From assembly GCA_015655045.1 (NCBI GenBank), contig JAATFU010000007.1, positions 1 to 64,000 on the forward strand: a stretch of DNA of 64,000 bases, read 5' to 3'. This DNA comes from Candidatus Saccharimonadota bacterium (GTDB taxonomy: Bacteria; Patescibacteriota; Saccharimonadia; Saccharimonadales; Saccharimonadaceae). Below, piece by piece: positions 34,935-43,452 of this stretch. The notes under the pieces were generated by a model. That model was not told the DNA's origin, did no database searches, and worked only from the letters and a program-made list of their open reading frames with translations. Position 1 is the stretch's first letter. Each line of letters opens with the position of its first letter. A program made the position numbers and the translations under genes.

Positions 34935-34952
34935 AGTGAAAAAGTATTCACT
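34935..34952. promoter_or_regulatory. palindromic operator 2, AGTGAA-N6-TTCACT
   Basis: AGTGAA-AAAGTA-TTCACT. Its end is 21 bases from the CATACT box (34974-34979), exactly as for operator 1, and GT follows the right half in both. Confidence 0.65.
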
Positions 34953-34985
34953 GTATTGCACACAGGCGCAACCCATACTAGAAGT

Positions 34986-35720
34986 ATGAATAAAGAACCA
35001 CAACCCTACAAAGATTTTGATTTATCAACCGAACACCTCAATGGTCGTGCCTATATCCCCCCGTTCACTCGTAATGAGACTGAACGACAACGACGTCACC
35101 TTCTTCCACCTGGCACAATCATCTTAGAACAGCAACGTCGTGGATTGGCTATATCGGTCGCTCTTCTTGAACGTATAACCGAGCCACAGGACCTTCAATT
35201 TGCCGCACGGATGATTGCGATGGGCGCCATCAACAGTAGCTGGTATCTCTACGGTGAACATGCGCCAGTTATGCGACGACGTCTCAATCTTCCAGAGCTT
35301 GCATCGGCTGAAAGTGATTGGCGACAAGATACACAAGGTTTGCTTGTGAAAACCCGCCACGATCTTGTTTCGGCTACCGAACTTGCCGAAGCAACAGTTG
35401 CGACCCATATAAATCGAGCCAGTACGCAGAAGATACGAAGCCAACTTGGTCGACGCGTAGGGAACGCCTCACTCGGCCTCGCTTCGCTCGAGGTAGGCAC
35501 AACGGCACAGTCTTTGAGCGCCTTCGCAGTTCAAGCCCGTGCTCGTCAAGAAGGCTTGCAGTTGATTGAAGATGCTCGAACGCTTGGCGATAGAACCGGT
35601 ACACATCCGTCAATTGCCCAGCTTGCCGATCCTGATAGTGACCTCGCCGTACTGTGGCGTCGTGAAGCGCCCAATGAAGCGTATACGGCATTCGAATGGG
35701 CTACCGAAGAAGTGGCTTAG
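34986..35720 (+). CDS. hypothetical protein, 244 aa, helical
   Basis: The ATG at 34986 lies 6 bases after the CATACT box; the longer frame would start inside the operator region. Soluble, Arg/Ala/Leu-rich and mainly helical, e.g. VALLERITEPQDLQFAARMI and TELAEATVATHINRAS. No catalytic motif or membrane segment recognised. Probably co-regulated with the 79-aa protein upstream. Overlaps the end of the convergent gene by 4 bases. Confidence 0.6.
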   Translation: MNKEPQPYKDFDLSTEHLNGRAYIPPFTRNETERQRRHLLPPGTIILEQQRRGLAISVALLERITEPQDLQFAARMIAMGAINSSWYLYGEHAPVMRRRLNLPELASAESDWRQDTQGLLVKTRHDLVSATELAEATVATHINRASTQKIRSQLGRRVGNASLGLASLEVGTTAQSLSAFAVQARARQEGLQLIEDARTLGDRTGTHPSIAQLADPDSDLAVLWRREAPNEAYTAFEWATEEVA

Positions 35721-36385
35721 AGCTGGAATGTTTCTTCAATAAACGACTGGTCTCTCTTGAGGTAGGCATGACTCAAAGTAGGGGCGGTGGGTAGGATAGT
35801 CGGTGCCGAAAAATCGGGGTCGAGTACCCAGGCATACTCACCGAATGTGTCTTGTTGAATGAGTTCGCCCCGAATATCATCACAGGCCAGTAAAGTGAAG
35901 TGGGTAAAACTCTCAAGTTCACCATCCTTATAAATACGAAAATACCCATTGCTTATAACCGTGAAATCACCTTGTAGCCCCGTCTTTTCAAAGCAGGCAG
36001 TATGTGCAAGCTCAATGGCAGTACTCTCAGGGGTGGGTTGGGCTTGCATAAAGCCGGACCAGCCTAGGAGTGGTTGGTTACCGCGTTTAAATAATAGCCA
36101 TGCTCCATCAGTTTGTCGTCGAACAATTAAGAAGAGAAGGGAATATGCGCGGTTAATATAGCGACTTTGCTTTTGGAGTGCGCCTTTCCCCACGCGACGG
36201 CCTTCAGGGGTAAGACTATACGTGCCATCTTCGTTTTTTGTCACATATCCGGCGTGCACCACTTTCTTTAAGTGGTACGAGAATAATTTATTATCCACAC
36301 CATCAGGTTGAAGTTCGCTAAAACGCAGGCTATCGGCAAAAGCTAGTGTATAGACGATGGTGCGCTGAATATGATGATCAAACAT
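35717..36385 (-). CDS. winged-helix protein with degenerate Nudix domain
   Basis: 222 aa. N-terminal winged helix (about residues 5-75, with FSYHLKKVVHAGYVTKNEDGTY and LTPEGRRVGKGA). The C-terminal part follows a Nudix fold (AYSLLFLIVRRQTDGAWLLFKRG) but the box is broken: GFMQAQPTPESTAIELAHTACFEKTGL lacks the RE..EE pair. Loss of catalysis with a DNA-binding domain recalls NrtR-type regulators that sense a nucleotide or sugar ligand. It could control neighbouring genes. TATACT at 36392-36397 ends 6 bases before the ATG. Confidence 0.7.
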   Translation of the reverse strand: MFDHHIQRTIVYTLAFADSLRFSELQPDGVDNKLFSYHLKKVVHAGYVTKNEDGTYSLTPEGRRVGKGALQKQSRYINRAYSLLFLIVRRQTDGAWLLFKRGNQPLLGWSGFMQAQPTPESTAIELAHTACFEKTGLQGDFTVISNGYFRIYKDGELESFTHFTLLACDDIRGELIQQDTFGEYAWVLDPDFSAPTILPTAPTLSHAYLKRDQSFIEETFQL

Positions 36386-36398
36386 ATTGCTAGTATAT

Positions 36399-36428
36399 CA
36401 AATAAAAATGGCCCCTTACGTAGGGCCA
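36399..36428 (-). terminator. terminator of the small basic gene
   Basis: On the minus strand GGCCC and GGGCC pair around TACGTAAG and are followed by ATTTTTATTT. It lies just downstream of the 36469 stop. Confidence 0.65.
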
Positions 36429-36468
36429 GATGGATCAAATCCACCCTGTAGCCTGTTCGGCTAACGGC

Positions 36469-36717
36469 TCATGCGAGCAGCTTGAGCTTCTGACTTACCA
36501 AGCTAAGCTTCTGTTTATTCGTGTGACTGAGTTGCCTCAGCCTCTCGATAACATCAAGGCCTACCTGGTCTGAGTTGAGTCCTCCGAAGCTCGCTCGACG
36601 CTTGAGGATGGCGGCCTCGATGGCCGCTATCCTACTTGTCAGTAACTGTCTCCGAAGTCTCAACCATCGTCTCCGTACTCGTTTCAAAATACCACCTCCA
36701 AAGAAATCGTATTCCAT
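36469..36717 (-). CDS. small very basic protein, 82 aa
   Basis: Starts MEYDFFGGGILKRVRRRWLR; about a quarter of residues are Arg or Lys. A TATAGT box lies about 24 bases upstream and a terminator follows the stop, which supports a real transcription unit. The product is helical and could bind nucleic acid. No clear ribosome site, no family recognised. Confidence 0.4.
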   Translation of the reverse strand: MEYDFFGGGILKRVRRRWLRLRRQLLTSRIAAIEAAILKRRASFGGLNSDQVGLDVIERLRQLSHTNKQKLSLVSQKLKLLA

Positions 36718-36843
36718 CGCTACGTAACCGTAGGTAAAAATACTATAGCACGTAATGAACATTCAACAAATATCCTTTCATCCGTCATGATTTGGCAAGG
36801 TTTGCTATAATAGAACGAGTATTGAAGTAGGGAGAAAATTCAG

Positions 36844-37434
36844 ATGGCGACACAAACTTCGCAGCGCATTGGTATATGGATTATTGCAATTGTTATGGTC
36901 GTAGGGACGATTGGGTCATTCGTAGTCATTATTCTATCAAATCAAAATCAACAAAAAGATGCTACTGCTCAGGCAGCGTCAGCTGCGCAGACTGCTGCTC
37001 AACAACAAGTTGCAGCTCAGGACCATGCTGCGACCTCAGAGCCACTGGCGGGTTATAGTGCCCGTACTTTTGACGGGACGGCCGTTAGTAAACTCAATGT
37101 TGAGACACTTGTGGCAGGAACGGGCGATACCGTTAAAGCAACCGACTCAATTAATGCTAGCTACTTTGGGTACCTTCCTGATGGGACAATTTTTGATAGT
37201 TCAACTCAAAAGGGTGCGGCTGATGCCCCTACGACACTTTCGCTAGCGGGTGTTATTGCTGGTTGGACACAAGGACTTACCGGAGTGAAGGTGGGGAGTG
37301 TGGTTCGCTTAACTATTCCGGCCGAACTCGGCTATGGTAGTGTGGCTCAAGGAGTTATTCCGGCCAATTCACCACTTGAATTCATTGTAGAAGTTCATAG
37401 TATTGAGGCGGCTTCAGGCACAACCACTCAGTAA
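36844..37434 (+). CDS. FKBP-type peptidyl-prolyl isomerase, membrane-anchored
   Basis: 196 aa. Uncleaved signal-anchor at about residues 10-32, an Ala/Gln-rich linker to about 70, then an FKBP domain: YFGYLPDGTIFDSS, VIAGWTQGLTGVKVGSVVRLTIPAELGYG and IPANSPLEFIVEV. Catalyses prolyl cis-trans isomerisation, here facing outside the membrane. AGGGAG upstream of the ATG and a TATAAT box at about 36806 give a normal leadered message. Confidence 0.93.
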   Translation: MATQTSQRIGIWIIAIVMVVGTIGSFVVIILSNQNQQKDATAQAASAAQTAAQQQVAAQDHAATSEPLAGYSARTFDGTAVSKLNVETLVAGTGDTVKATDSINASYFGYLPDGTIFDSSTQKGAADAPTTLSLAGVIAGWTQGLTGVKVGSVVRLTIPAELGYGSVAQGVIPANSPLEFIVEVHSIEAASGTTTQ

Positions 37435-37507
37435 TTCTTTCGTAGTAGCGTATTGCAAAAGACACTAAGCACTAGATATACTAGCAATAAAGAAAGTGGG
37501 ATATACC

Positions 37508-38458
37508 ATGAGTGAAACAATTCGAGATGTCATAATGATTGGCTCTGGGCCTAGTAGTCTGAGTGCGGCTATCTATACGACGCGTGAAGATATCGACACG
37601 GTCGTGTATGAGAAGGGTGCGATTGGAGGCCTCGCGGCCATTACGGATCTTGTCGATAATTATCCGGGGTTTCCAGAAGGGATTGAAGGCTTGACTCTTG
37701 CTGGGCAGTTAGAGAAGCAGGCCGAGCGTTTCGGGGCGCATATTGAGTTTGGAGAAGTTTCGGCTATTCGTCACGAAGGTGATATAAAGATTGTGACCGT
37801 TGATGGAGTCGATGTTCAAGCAAAAACAGTCCTTATCGCAACGGGAAGTGACTACAATAAAATTGGCGTTCCAGGAGAAGCCGAACTGTACGGCCGAGGT
37901 GTTCACTACTGTGCAACCTGCGACGGTGCTTTTTATCGAGAGAAGCGATTAGTAGTAGTTGGTGGCGGTAATTCTGCCATTCAAGAATCAATTTATCTTA
38001 CCCGCTTCAGCACTCATATTGACCTCCTTGTTCGAAGCACTATTAAAGCAAGCGAAGTGTTACAGCGAGAACTCCAGAAATTTATCGATGAGGGGAAGAT
38101 TACGGTTCACCTTGCTACGACTACTCAAGAGATTGTAGCCGTCGGTGGAAAAGTGACATCTGTAAAAGCAACTGTAGCTGGTAAGCCAGTCAGTTTTGAA
38201 ACAGATGGTGTCTTTATCTTTGTCGGCTTAAAGCCGAATACTCAATTCCTTGAAGGTAGCGGTATTGAGCTTGATGAACGGGGATTGATTAAAACCGATC
38301 GTAAACTTCAAACAAACATTGCTGGTATCTTTGCAAGCGGTGATGTACGAAGTGGTGCCACGACCCAAATTGCAAGTGCAGTTGGCGAGGGAGCACATGC
38401 GGCCATGAGTATTCGCGAATACCTCGATGATCAAGAATTAATACAGTCCGCTATTTAG
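37508..38458 (+). CDS. trxB: thioredoxin reductase
   Basis: 316 aa from the ATG at 37508 (GTGGGA upstream). FAD loop IGSGPSSLSAAIYTTRE (the usual GxGxAG with Ser for Ala), redox pair CATCDG near residue 134, NADPH loop VVGGGNSAIQES, and the C-terminal FAD segment GIFASGDVRSG. Uses NADPH to reduce thioredoxin. Its stop overlaps by 4 bases the convergent PLD gene. Confidence 0.96.
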   Translation: MSETIRDVIMIGSGPSSLSAAIYTTREDIDTVVYEKGAIGGLAAITDLVDNYPGFPEGIEGLTLAGQLEKQAERFGAHIEFGEVSAIRHEGDIKIVTVDGVDVQAKTVLIATGSDYNKIGVPGEAELYGRGVHYCATCDGAFYREKRLVVVGGGNSAIQESIYLTRFSTHIDLLVRSTIKASEVLQRELQKFIDEGKITVHLATTTQEIVAVGGKVTSVKATVAGKPVSFETDGVFIFVGLKPNTQFLEGSGIELDERGLIKTDRKLQTNIAGIFASGDVRSGATTQIASAVGEGAHAAMSIREYLDDQELIQSAI

Positions 38459-39441
38459 GCAACGTGATCACGCCAGAATGTCTCAAGTTGAGATATGATA
38501 TCTGGATTCTCAGTTTGAAGAGCGATCTCGCGCGTACCGAGAAGTGCCCCGCCATTAACAAAGTTATGTGACCCAGTCAGGGCAACTTTATGTCCGTCTG
38601 ACATGGTAAAAATCATGAACTTAGCATGGAGATATTGTGGCCTCGTATACAGGGTTTGTTGACCACTTAATGCCATACCTACCCGAATGACAAGTCGGTT
38701 CAACCAGTTGGCCTTTTCTGGCGGATTGAAGTATAACCGTGATTCGGTTTTTTGAAGCAGGCGGCTTAGCTTTCCAGTCGGGCAATATTGTGACACAAGT
38801 GTAATGCGACTGGCTTCGGCGGCTAGGCGACAGGCTCGTCTATAAATAAGTGAGTCGCCGAAGAAGCCACCATCAATTAGAATCGAGTCATTTCCATAGG
38901 CGAACGCATGACTTCGATAGGCGTAATCATGTCGATCGGCTTCCTTGAGATGGGCGTATTCAAGGACTAATTTATCGGCGAGCGCCTTATCGTTTACTTT
39001 GAACATATAATCAACGTTATCAATACCCTTTTGGTACAAATTTACTCCGCCGAAGGAATAAACGGTGTCATCTACGACACACCATTTAATATGAGTTCGT
39101 CCGCTAAAGATAGTTGTTTTTGTCCGTCCGAGCCATGTAAATTTAACCCCGCTTTTGTTAAAACGTTTGCTCATACTATTAGTAGCGCGCGATTGCTTAC
39201 GGCGATAGCGGGTCGGTAGGAAGAAGCCACCAAGTTCACCATACGTGAAGACGTCTGCGGCGACTTCGACAACTACACCTCGTTCGGCTGCTTCGGCGAG
39301 TGCATTAATCAAGTCGTCTGTTGAGTCGTCTGTTGCCACGATCATACATAAGAAAGAAACCCGAGTTGTGGCACGTCGAATTTGTTGAGCCGCATCACGT
39401 ACATAGTCCGGAGGCAGCAGTAATTTAGCACGAGAAGACAT
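38455..39441 (-). CDS. phospholipase D family protein (cardiolipin synthase-like)
   Basis: 328 aa. Two HKD motifs: HIKWCVVDDTVYSFGGVN near residue 118 and HAKFMIFTMSDGHKVALTGSHNF near 273. This is the transphosphatidylase layout (cardiolipin or related phospholipid synthesis), but with no membrane helices at the N-terminus a soluble PLD-type nuclease is also possible. TATAAT at 39451-39456 ends 9 bases before the ATG. Confidence 0.85.
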   Translation of the reverse strand: MSSRAKLLLPPDYVRDAAQQIRRATTRVSFLCMIVATDDSTDDLINALAEAAERGVVVEVAADVFTYGELGGFFLPTRYRRKQSRATNSMSKRFNKSGVKFTWLGRTKTTIFSGRTHIKWCVVDDTVYSFGGVNLYQKGIDNVDYMFKVNDKALADKLVLEYAHLKEADRHDYAYRSHAFAYGNDSILIDGGFFGDSLIYRRACRLAAEASRITLVSQYCPTGKLSRLLQKTESRLYFNPPEKANWLNRLVIRVGMALSGQQTLYTRPQYLHAKFMIFTMSDGHKVALTGSHNFVNGGALLGTREIALQTENPDIISQLETFWRDHVA

Positions 39442-39555
39442 TCTATCATGATTATACTACGCCAATCCTTAAATCGGTGAAGCCATATCTATGACCGATC
39501 TTGAAAAACTGATAAAATAGAATAAACCGAATGAACTTAAAGGAGATGTTGAACA

Positions 39556-40086
39556 ATGGCAGATTTTAATCAGATTCTTACCCCTGGTGACGTAGATGAC
39601 GGAATGGTAAATGTGGTAATTGAGATTCCGGCGGGGAGTAGTCACAAAATCGAATGGAACCGTGAAAAAGCGGTATTCCAGCTTGATCGCGTTGAACCAA
39701 GTATTTTTGCGAAGCCAACCAACTATGGATTTATTCCTCAAACACTTGATGAAGATGGCGATGAACTTGATGCTCTTATCATTACCGACCAGCCATTGCC
39801 AACTGGCATCTTCCTCGAAGGCAGAGTTATTGGTGTTATGAAATTCGAAGATGACGGGGAGGTAGACGATAAGGTTGTCGTTGTCCCGGCAGATGATCGT
39901 AGTACGGGCAATGCCATTACTTCGCTTGCCGATCTTCCAAAGCAGAAGATAGATCAGATCACACATCACTTCACCCACTATAAAGATCTAAAAAAACCTG
40001 GGTCAACGATTGTCAAAGGATGGGGTGATATTGAAGAAGCAAAGGTGATTATTCACCAAGCAATTGAGCGTTGGAATATAAAATAG
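39556..40086 (+). CDS. ppa: inorganic pyrophosphatase
   Basis: 176 aa. Family I pyrophosphatase: VVIEIPAGSSHKIEWN, NYGFIPQTLDEDGDELDALII (metal-binding Asp cluster near residues 70-82) and DKVVVVPADD. Hydrolyses PPi, pulling biosynthetic reactions such as aminoacylation forward. AAAGGAG lies before the ATG. Followed by a Nudix gene 23 bases later. Confidence 0.97.
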   Translation: MADFNQILTPGDVDDGMVNVVIEIPAGSSHKIEWNREKAVFQLDRVEPSIFAKPTNYGFIPQTLDEDGDELDALIITDQPLPTGIFLEGRVIGVMKFEDDGEVDDKVVVVPADDRSTGNAITSLADLPKQKIDQITHHFTHYKDLKKPGSTIVKGWGDIEEAKVIIHQAIERWNIK

Positions 40087-40109
40087 GAGACCTACCGAGG
40101 GGTGGCACT

Positions 40110-40535
40110 ATGCTTATTAGGTCGGTAAAAGTAATTATCCTTGATTTGGAAGGCAATATCTTATTGTTACGTCGAAGCGATACTCATCCATGGGCGCCTT
40201 TGAAGTCTGATCTACCCGGTGGTCTTGTTGAAGATAATGAGACATTTGAAGAAGGTGCGGTTCGTGAAACTTTTGAAGAGACAGGTCTAACCCTTAACAC
40301 TCATACTCTCCACTTAACCAATACTATCGAAGAGCCCGAGCATCCAAAGGGTCCACTTGTGCGTTTATTCTATCGGGCTGTTCTTAATGAGGTAAAGCCA
40401 GTCATCGTACTGAGTTGGGAACATGATCAGTATGAATGGCGGTCAACCCAGGACCGGGCTGACATTACAATTCAAACTTCTACAGGAATTGATTATATTA
40501 ATCGGAATGGTTTGGTCCGAGAGGTAAAAACATAG
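40110..40535 (+). CDS. Nudix hydrolase
   Basis: 141 aa from the ATG at 40110 with GAGGGG upstream; a longer frame overlaps ppa and adds unrelated residues. Nudix box GGLVEDNETFEEGAVRETFEETGL near residues 39-62 is complete. Close to ADP-ribose / MutT-like members; substrate not readable. Probably co-transcribed with ppa. Confidence 0.92.
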   Translation: MLIRSVKVIILDLEGNILLLRRSDTHPWAPLKSDLPGGLVEDNETFEEGAVRETFEETGLTLNTHTLHLTNTIEEPEHPKGPLVRLFYRAVLNEVKPVIVLSWEHDQYEWRSTQDRADITIQTSTGIDYINRNGLVREVKT

Positions 40536-40599
40536 GCTCTCTATCGTGCGGAAGTGGTATGGGTAAAAGTTGCATCTTAAAGCGAAGTGAAGGCTGTAG

Positions 40600-41271
40600 C
40601 TAATGCATCATGGAAACAAGTGCATAGCGACCATCTTCAGTCTGTCTCCCCGCTAGGAATTCGCTATGAGAAAAATAACGTGGATCAGTCGTGCTATCAG
40701 ACGAGTCATTCGTAATGTGAGAGGCTGAAATTCCGGCTTGATCGAGTTGTTCAAGTACAATCTCCTTAAAGTCGCCGTTACCAAATGCCCAGACAGGATA
40801 GCTTGCTTGTCCAGGTGCGGGCGTAAGCCATACCAGGAGGGAGGCGGGGTTAGATTGATATTGGGTCACAAGCCATTGAACGGATTCGTGTGCACCGTTT
40901 TGTTCAAGGCTATGTCGACCGACGTGTGAGAGCATGAGAATATGTTGGTCGGGGTCATAGACAACCATACCGACACAATCGGCCAGAGGCAAGAAAAGAG
41001 CATGCCTCCGTTCGCGTGTGATAAGTGCATCACATGCGACTGCCTCACCGTTATACATTCCATCGCCTTTTTGGGCTGAGCCGACTTCTTTGTAGCGTGT
41101 GTAGTTATGACCGCCGTAGGTTACTTTAACTAGTGTCGTATCTTTCATTGGAATATGATGCGTCATTAAGAAACGGTCACGATTTTGAATCACAATCGGT
41201 TGATTACTCTTATCGGGGAGAATAGACATTGTACCGTCAGAAATAGTTGAAATGGCAACCGTAATGTCCAT
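40600..41271 (-). CDS. YfiH/PgeF-type multicopper (laccase-domain) protein
   Basis: 223 aa. Laccase-domain features: KGDGMYNGEAVACDALIT, LADCVGMVVYDP and LSHVGRHSLEQNG, with the Cys and His residues of the family's metal/active site. Family members are associated with purine nucleoside phosphorolysis or with removing misincorporated amino acids from peptidoglycan precursors. It starts on the last base of the RelA/SpoT stop (TAATG), so the two are co-translated. Confidence 0.8.
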   Translation of the reverse strand: MDITVAISTISDGTMSILPDKSNQPIVIQNRDRFLMTHHIPMKDTTLVKVTYGGHNYTRYKEVGSAQKGDGMYNGEAVACDALITRERRHALFLPLADCVGMVVYDPDQHILMLSHVGRHSLEQNGAHESVQWLVTQYQSNPASLLVWLTPAPGQASYPVWAFGNGDFKEIVLEQLDQAGISASHITNDSSDSTTDPRYFSHSEFLAGRQTEDGRYALVSMMH

Positions 41272-42809
41272 TATCTTGCTTTTTTGTGACTAGATTTTCG
41301 ACGGATAATATTAGCTGCGCCGGTTAGGCTTGCAATGACACCGAGCTGACGAAGTTGCATGCGAAGTTTATTGCGTGCATGTGTGGTGGTTACAAGATCT
41401 TGCCATGCTTGTTTTGGTAGAGAGAGCTTACGGGTAACTACTTCGACGACATCACCATTTTGAAGTTGTTTATCAAAGGCGTGAATACTACCATTAACGC
41501 GAAAACTATAGGCATGATTACCGATATCACTGTGAACAAGGTAGGCAAAATCAAGCGGTAAGGCTCCCTCGGGTAAATTGTAGATATCGCCTTTCGGAGA
41601 GTAAACAAAGATTCGGTTTCCAAATAGATCAACATTTAATTGATCTTTTGATATTTCTTCATTATTACCAAGCTTTGCTGCAATCTCTTGGAGCTGGGAT
41701 ATCCATTGGAGCTGGGCGGGAAGAGTTGAACTTTTTCGGCCCTTAATGTAATCTTTACTCGCTTTTTGGTCGTGATAATGGAAGCTAGCTGCGAGCCCTC
41801 GTTCGGCGTAATCATGCATCTCGTAGGTACGAATCTGGAATTCGACAATCTGTTTAGTCGGGGTAATAACTGTTGTGTGGAGACTTTGATATCCATTGGG
41901 TTTTGGAATTGCAATGTAGTCCTTGATACGACTAATCATTGGTTGGTACATGGTGTGAAGAATGCCAAGCACGAGGTAACAATCTTCTTTACGCTCAACC
42001 ACAATTCGTAGCGCCATAAGATCATAGATATCGTCAATGTTTCCATCAACTTTCTTCAACTTGCGGTACAGGCTATAAACACCCTTCACGCGGCCATTCA
42101 CCTCGGCCTTAATATCGTGCTTCTTTAACTCAGATTCGACTTCGGCCCGAACAACACCAAGCTTACGCGTACTCTTGCCGAGCCTTTTTTTAATTAGATT
42201 CTGGACGCGTTTGAATTCTGGAGGATCGAGAAAACTAAAGGCAAATTCTTCAATTTGCATTCGAACTCGGCCCATACCGAGTCGGTCGGCCATAGGACCG
42301 AATACCTCAAGTGACTCCCGGGCAATCTTTACCTGCTTATCTTTTGGCATATGCTGAAGTGTTGAGAGGTTATGTAGACGATCAGCTAGTTTGATAATGA
42401 TAACGCGTACATCTTGACCAACAGCAATAAGGAGTTTTGATAAATTATCTTTTGTTTGAGGGAGATAGTTTGAGAGATCTTGCATGCCCGCGCGAGCTTG
42501 AGAAACTTTTGTGACACCATCAACTAAGAAGGCGACATCTCTGCCGAAAAGTGATTCAATTTGTTCTAAGGTTGCTTCGGTATCTTCGACGGTATCATGC
42601 AATACACCAGCTAATACGCTATCGATATCCATACCCCATTCGATAAGTGTATTGGCAACCGAAAGGGGATGGATAATATATGGCTCACCACTTTTGCGTT
42701 TTTGTCCCGCATGGGCAGCGGTAGCAAAGTCAATTGCATGATCAAGTTCAAGAATCTGATCCTCTTCATAAAAGGGAGCTGCATGTTCAAGGACGATCAC
42801 TTTCTTCAT
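41271..42809 (-). CDS. RelA/SpoT-type (p)ppGpp synthetase/hydrolase
   Basis: 512 aa from the ATG at 42809. HD hydrolase domain (about 20-180, with VLHDTVEDTEATLEQIE), synthetase domain (about 210-330, YDLMALRIVV and IAIPKPNGYQSLHTTV), TGS domain (about 375-440, IFVYSPKGDIYNLPEGALPLDFAY). The C-terminal helical, zinc-finger and ACT parts of the usual about 730-residue protein are missing, so regulation by the ribosome may differ. TATACT at 42816-42821 ends 6 bases before the ATG, which settles this start over one 13 codons upstream. Confidence 0.95.
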   Translation of the reverse strand: MKKVIVLEHAAPFYEEDQILELDHAIDFATAAHAGQKRKSGEPYIIHPLSVANTLIEWGMDIDSVLAGVLHDTVEDTEATLEQIESLFGRDVAFLVDGVTKVSQARAGMQDLSNYLPQTKDNLSKLLIAVGQDVRVIIIKLADRLHNLSTLQHMPKDKQVKIARESLEVFGPMADRLGMGRVRMQIEEFAFSFLDPPEFKRVQNLIKKRLGKSTRKLGVVRAEVESELKKHDIKAEVNGRVKGVYSLYRKLKKVDGNIDDIYDLMALRIVVERKEDCYLVLGILHTMYQPMISRIKDYIAIPKPNGYQSLHTTVITPTKQIVEFQIRTYEMHDYAERGLAASFHYHDQKASKDYIKGRKSSTLPAQLQWISQLQEIAAKLGNNEEISKDQLNVDLFGNRIFVYSPKGDIYNLPEGALPLDFAYLVHSDIGNHAYSFRVNGSIHAFDKQLQNGDVVEVVTRKLSLPKQAWQDLVTTTHARNKLRMQLRQLGVIASLTGAANIIRRKSSHKKAR

Positions 42810-42836
42810 GATCCTAGTATACGGTATGAGTGGGTA

Positions 42837-42862
42837 TAAAAAAATCACCCTTTCGAGGTGAT
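42837..42862 (-). terminator. terminator of the 42897 gene
   Basis: On the minus strand ATCACC, loop, GGTGAT is followed by a run of seven T reading towards RelA/SpoT. Confidence 0.8.
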
Positions 42863-42866
42863 GGCG

Positions 42867-42895
42867 CTACGGGGGTGCTTGGCGCACCCCCGTAG
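42867..42895. repeat. 12-bp GC-rich hairpin
   Basis: CTACGGGGGTGC and GCACCCCCGTAG pair perfectly. It starts one base after the stop of the 42897 gene and stands in front of the terminator, forming a double-hairpin 3' end. Confidence 0.75.
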
Positions 42896-42896
42896 A

Positions 42897-43295
42897 CTAG
42901 CAATCCAGAAGTCGATGTCGTTCTTGACTTGGTAGATCATTGAAGCTCACCTCTCCGTCGAGACTTTCAACAACAATCGTAGATCCAGCCTCCCAGTGAT
43001 TACCGGTGCGCAGGACAGCCACGATGTAGTTCACATCGTCTTTGATGTAAAGGTGTGCCACAACATACTCAACCTCATCTCGACAAATTGAGATTTCGGA
43101 GAGGTAACCTGGTCGACGCACTCCGTTGACATACAGCGCCAACTCGAGCTCGTCAGTCACGCGAATCTTGAAGCCTTGCAATAAGGTTATCGCATAGCCC
43201 AATTCTCCTGTTGCAACGCGAGTGAGCGCCTGGTTTACTTCTTCGGTCATTGCGACCGTTAGATCTTCTGGATTGCGTAAGGACTTTAGAGACAT
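42897..43295 (-). CDS. hypothetical protein, 132 aa
   Basis: Mixed alpha/beta soluble protein. Helical start (MTEEVNQALTRVATGELGYAI), then strands such as EYVVAHLYIKDDVNYIVAVLR. AAAGGAG 4 bases before the ATG is a strong ribosome site, and a double hairpin ends the unit. No motif recognised. Divergent from gap. Confidence 0.65.
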   Translation of the reverse strand: MSLKSLRNPEDLTVAMTEEVNQALTRVATGELGYAITLLQGFKIRVTDELELALYVNGVRRPGYLSEISICRDEVEYVVAHLYIKDDVNYIVAVLRTGNHWEAGSTIVVESLDGEVSFNDLPSQERHRLLDC

Positions 43296-43369
43296 CAGAC
43301 TCCTTTTCTCAGCAGGTGGACGTGACTAATACTTAGATTATATAACTATTTAAAAGATAAGTCAAATGT

Positions 43370-43401
43370 TTGACTCTGATTATAACTAAGTAGTATATAA
43401 T
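43370..43401 (+). promoter_or_regulatory. promoter of the central carbon block
   Basis: TTGACT followed by TATATAAT with an 18-20-base spacer, about 50 bases before gap. Confidence 0.5.
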
Positions 43402-43452
43402 GATCAATAGAAATGCTAACGCTTACAATGATAAGGGAGTGGGGATAGGAAC

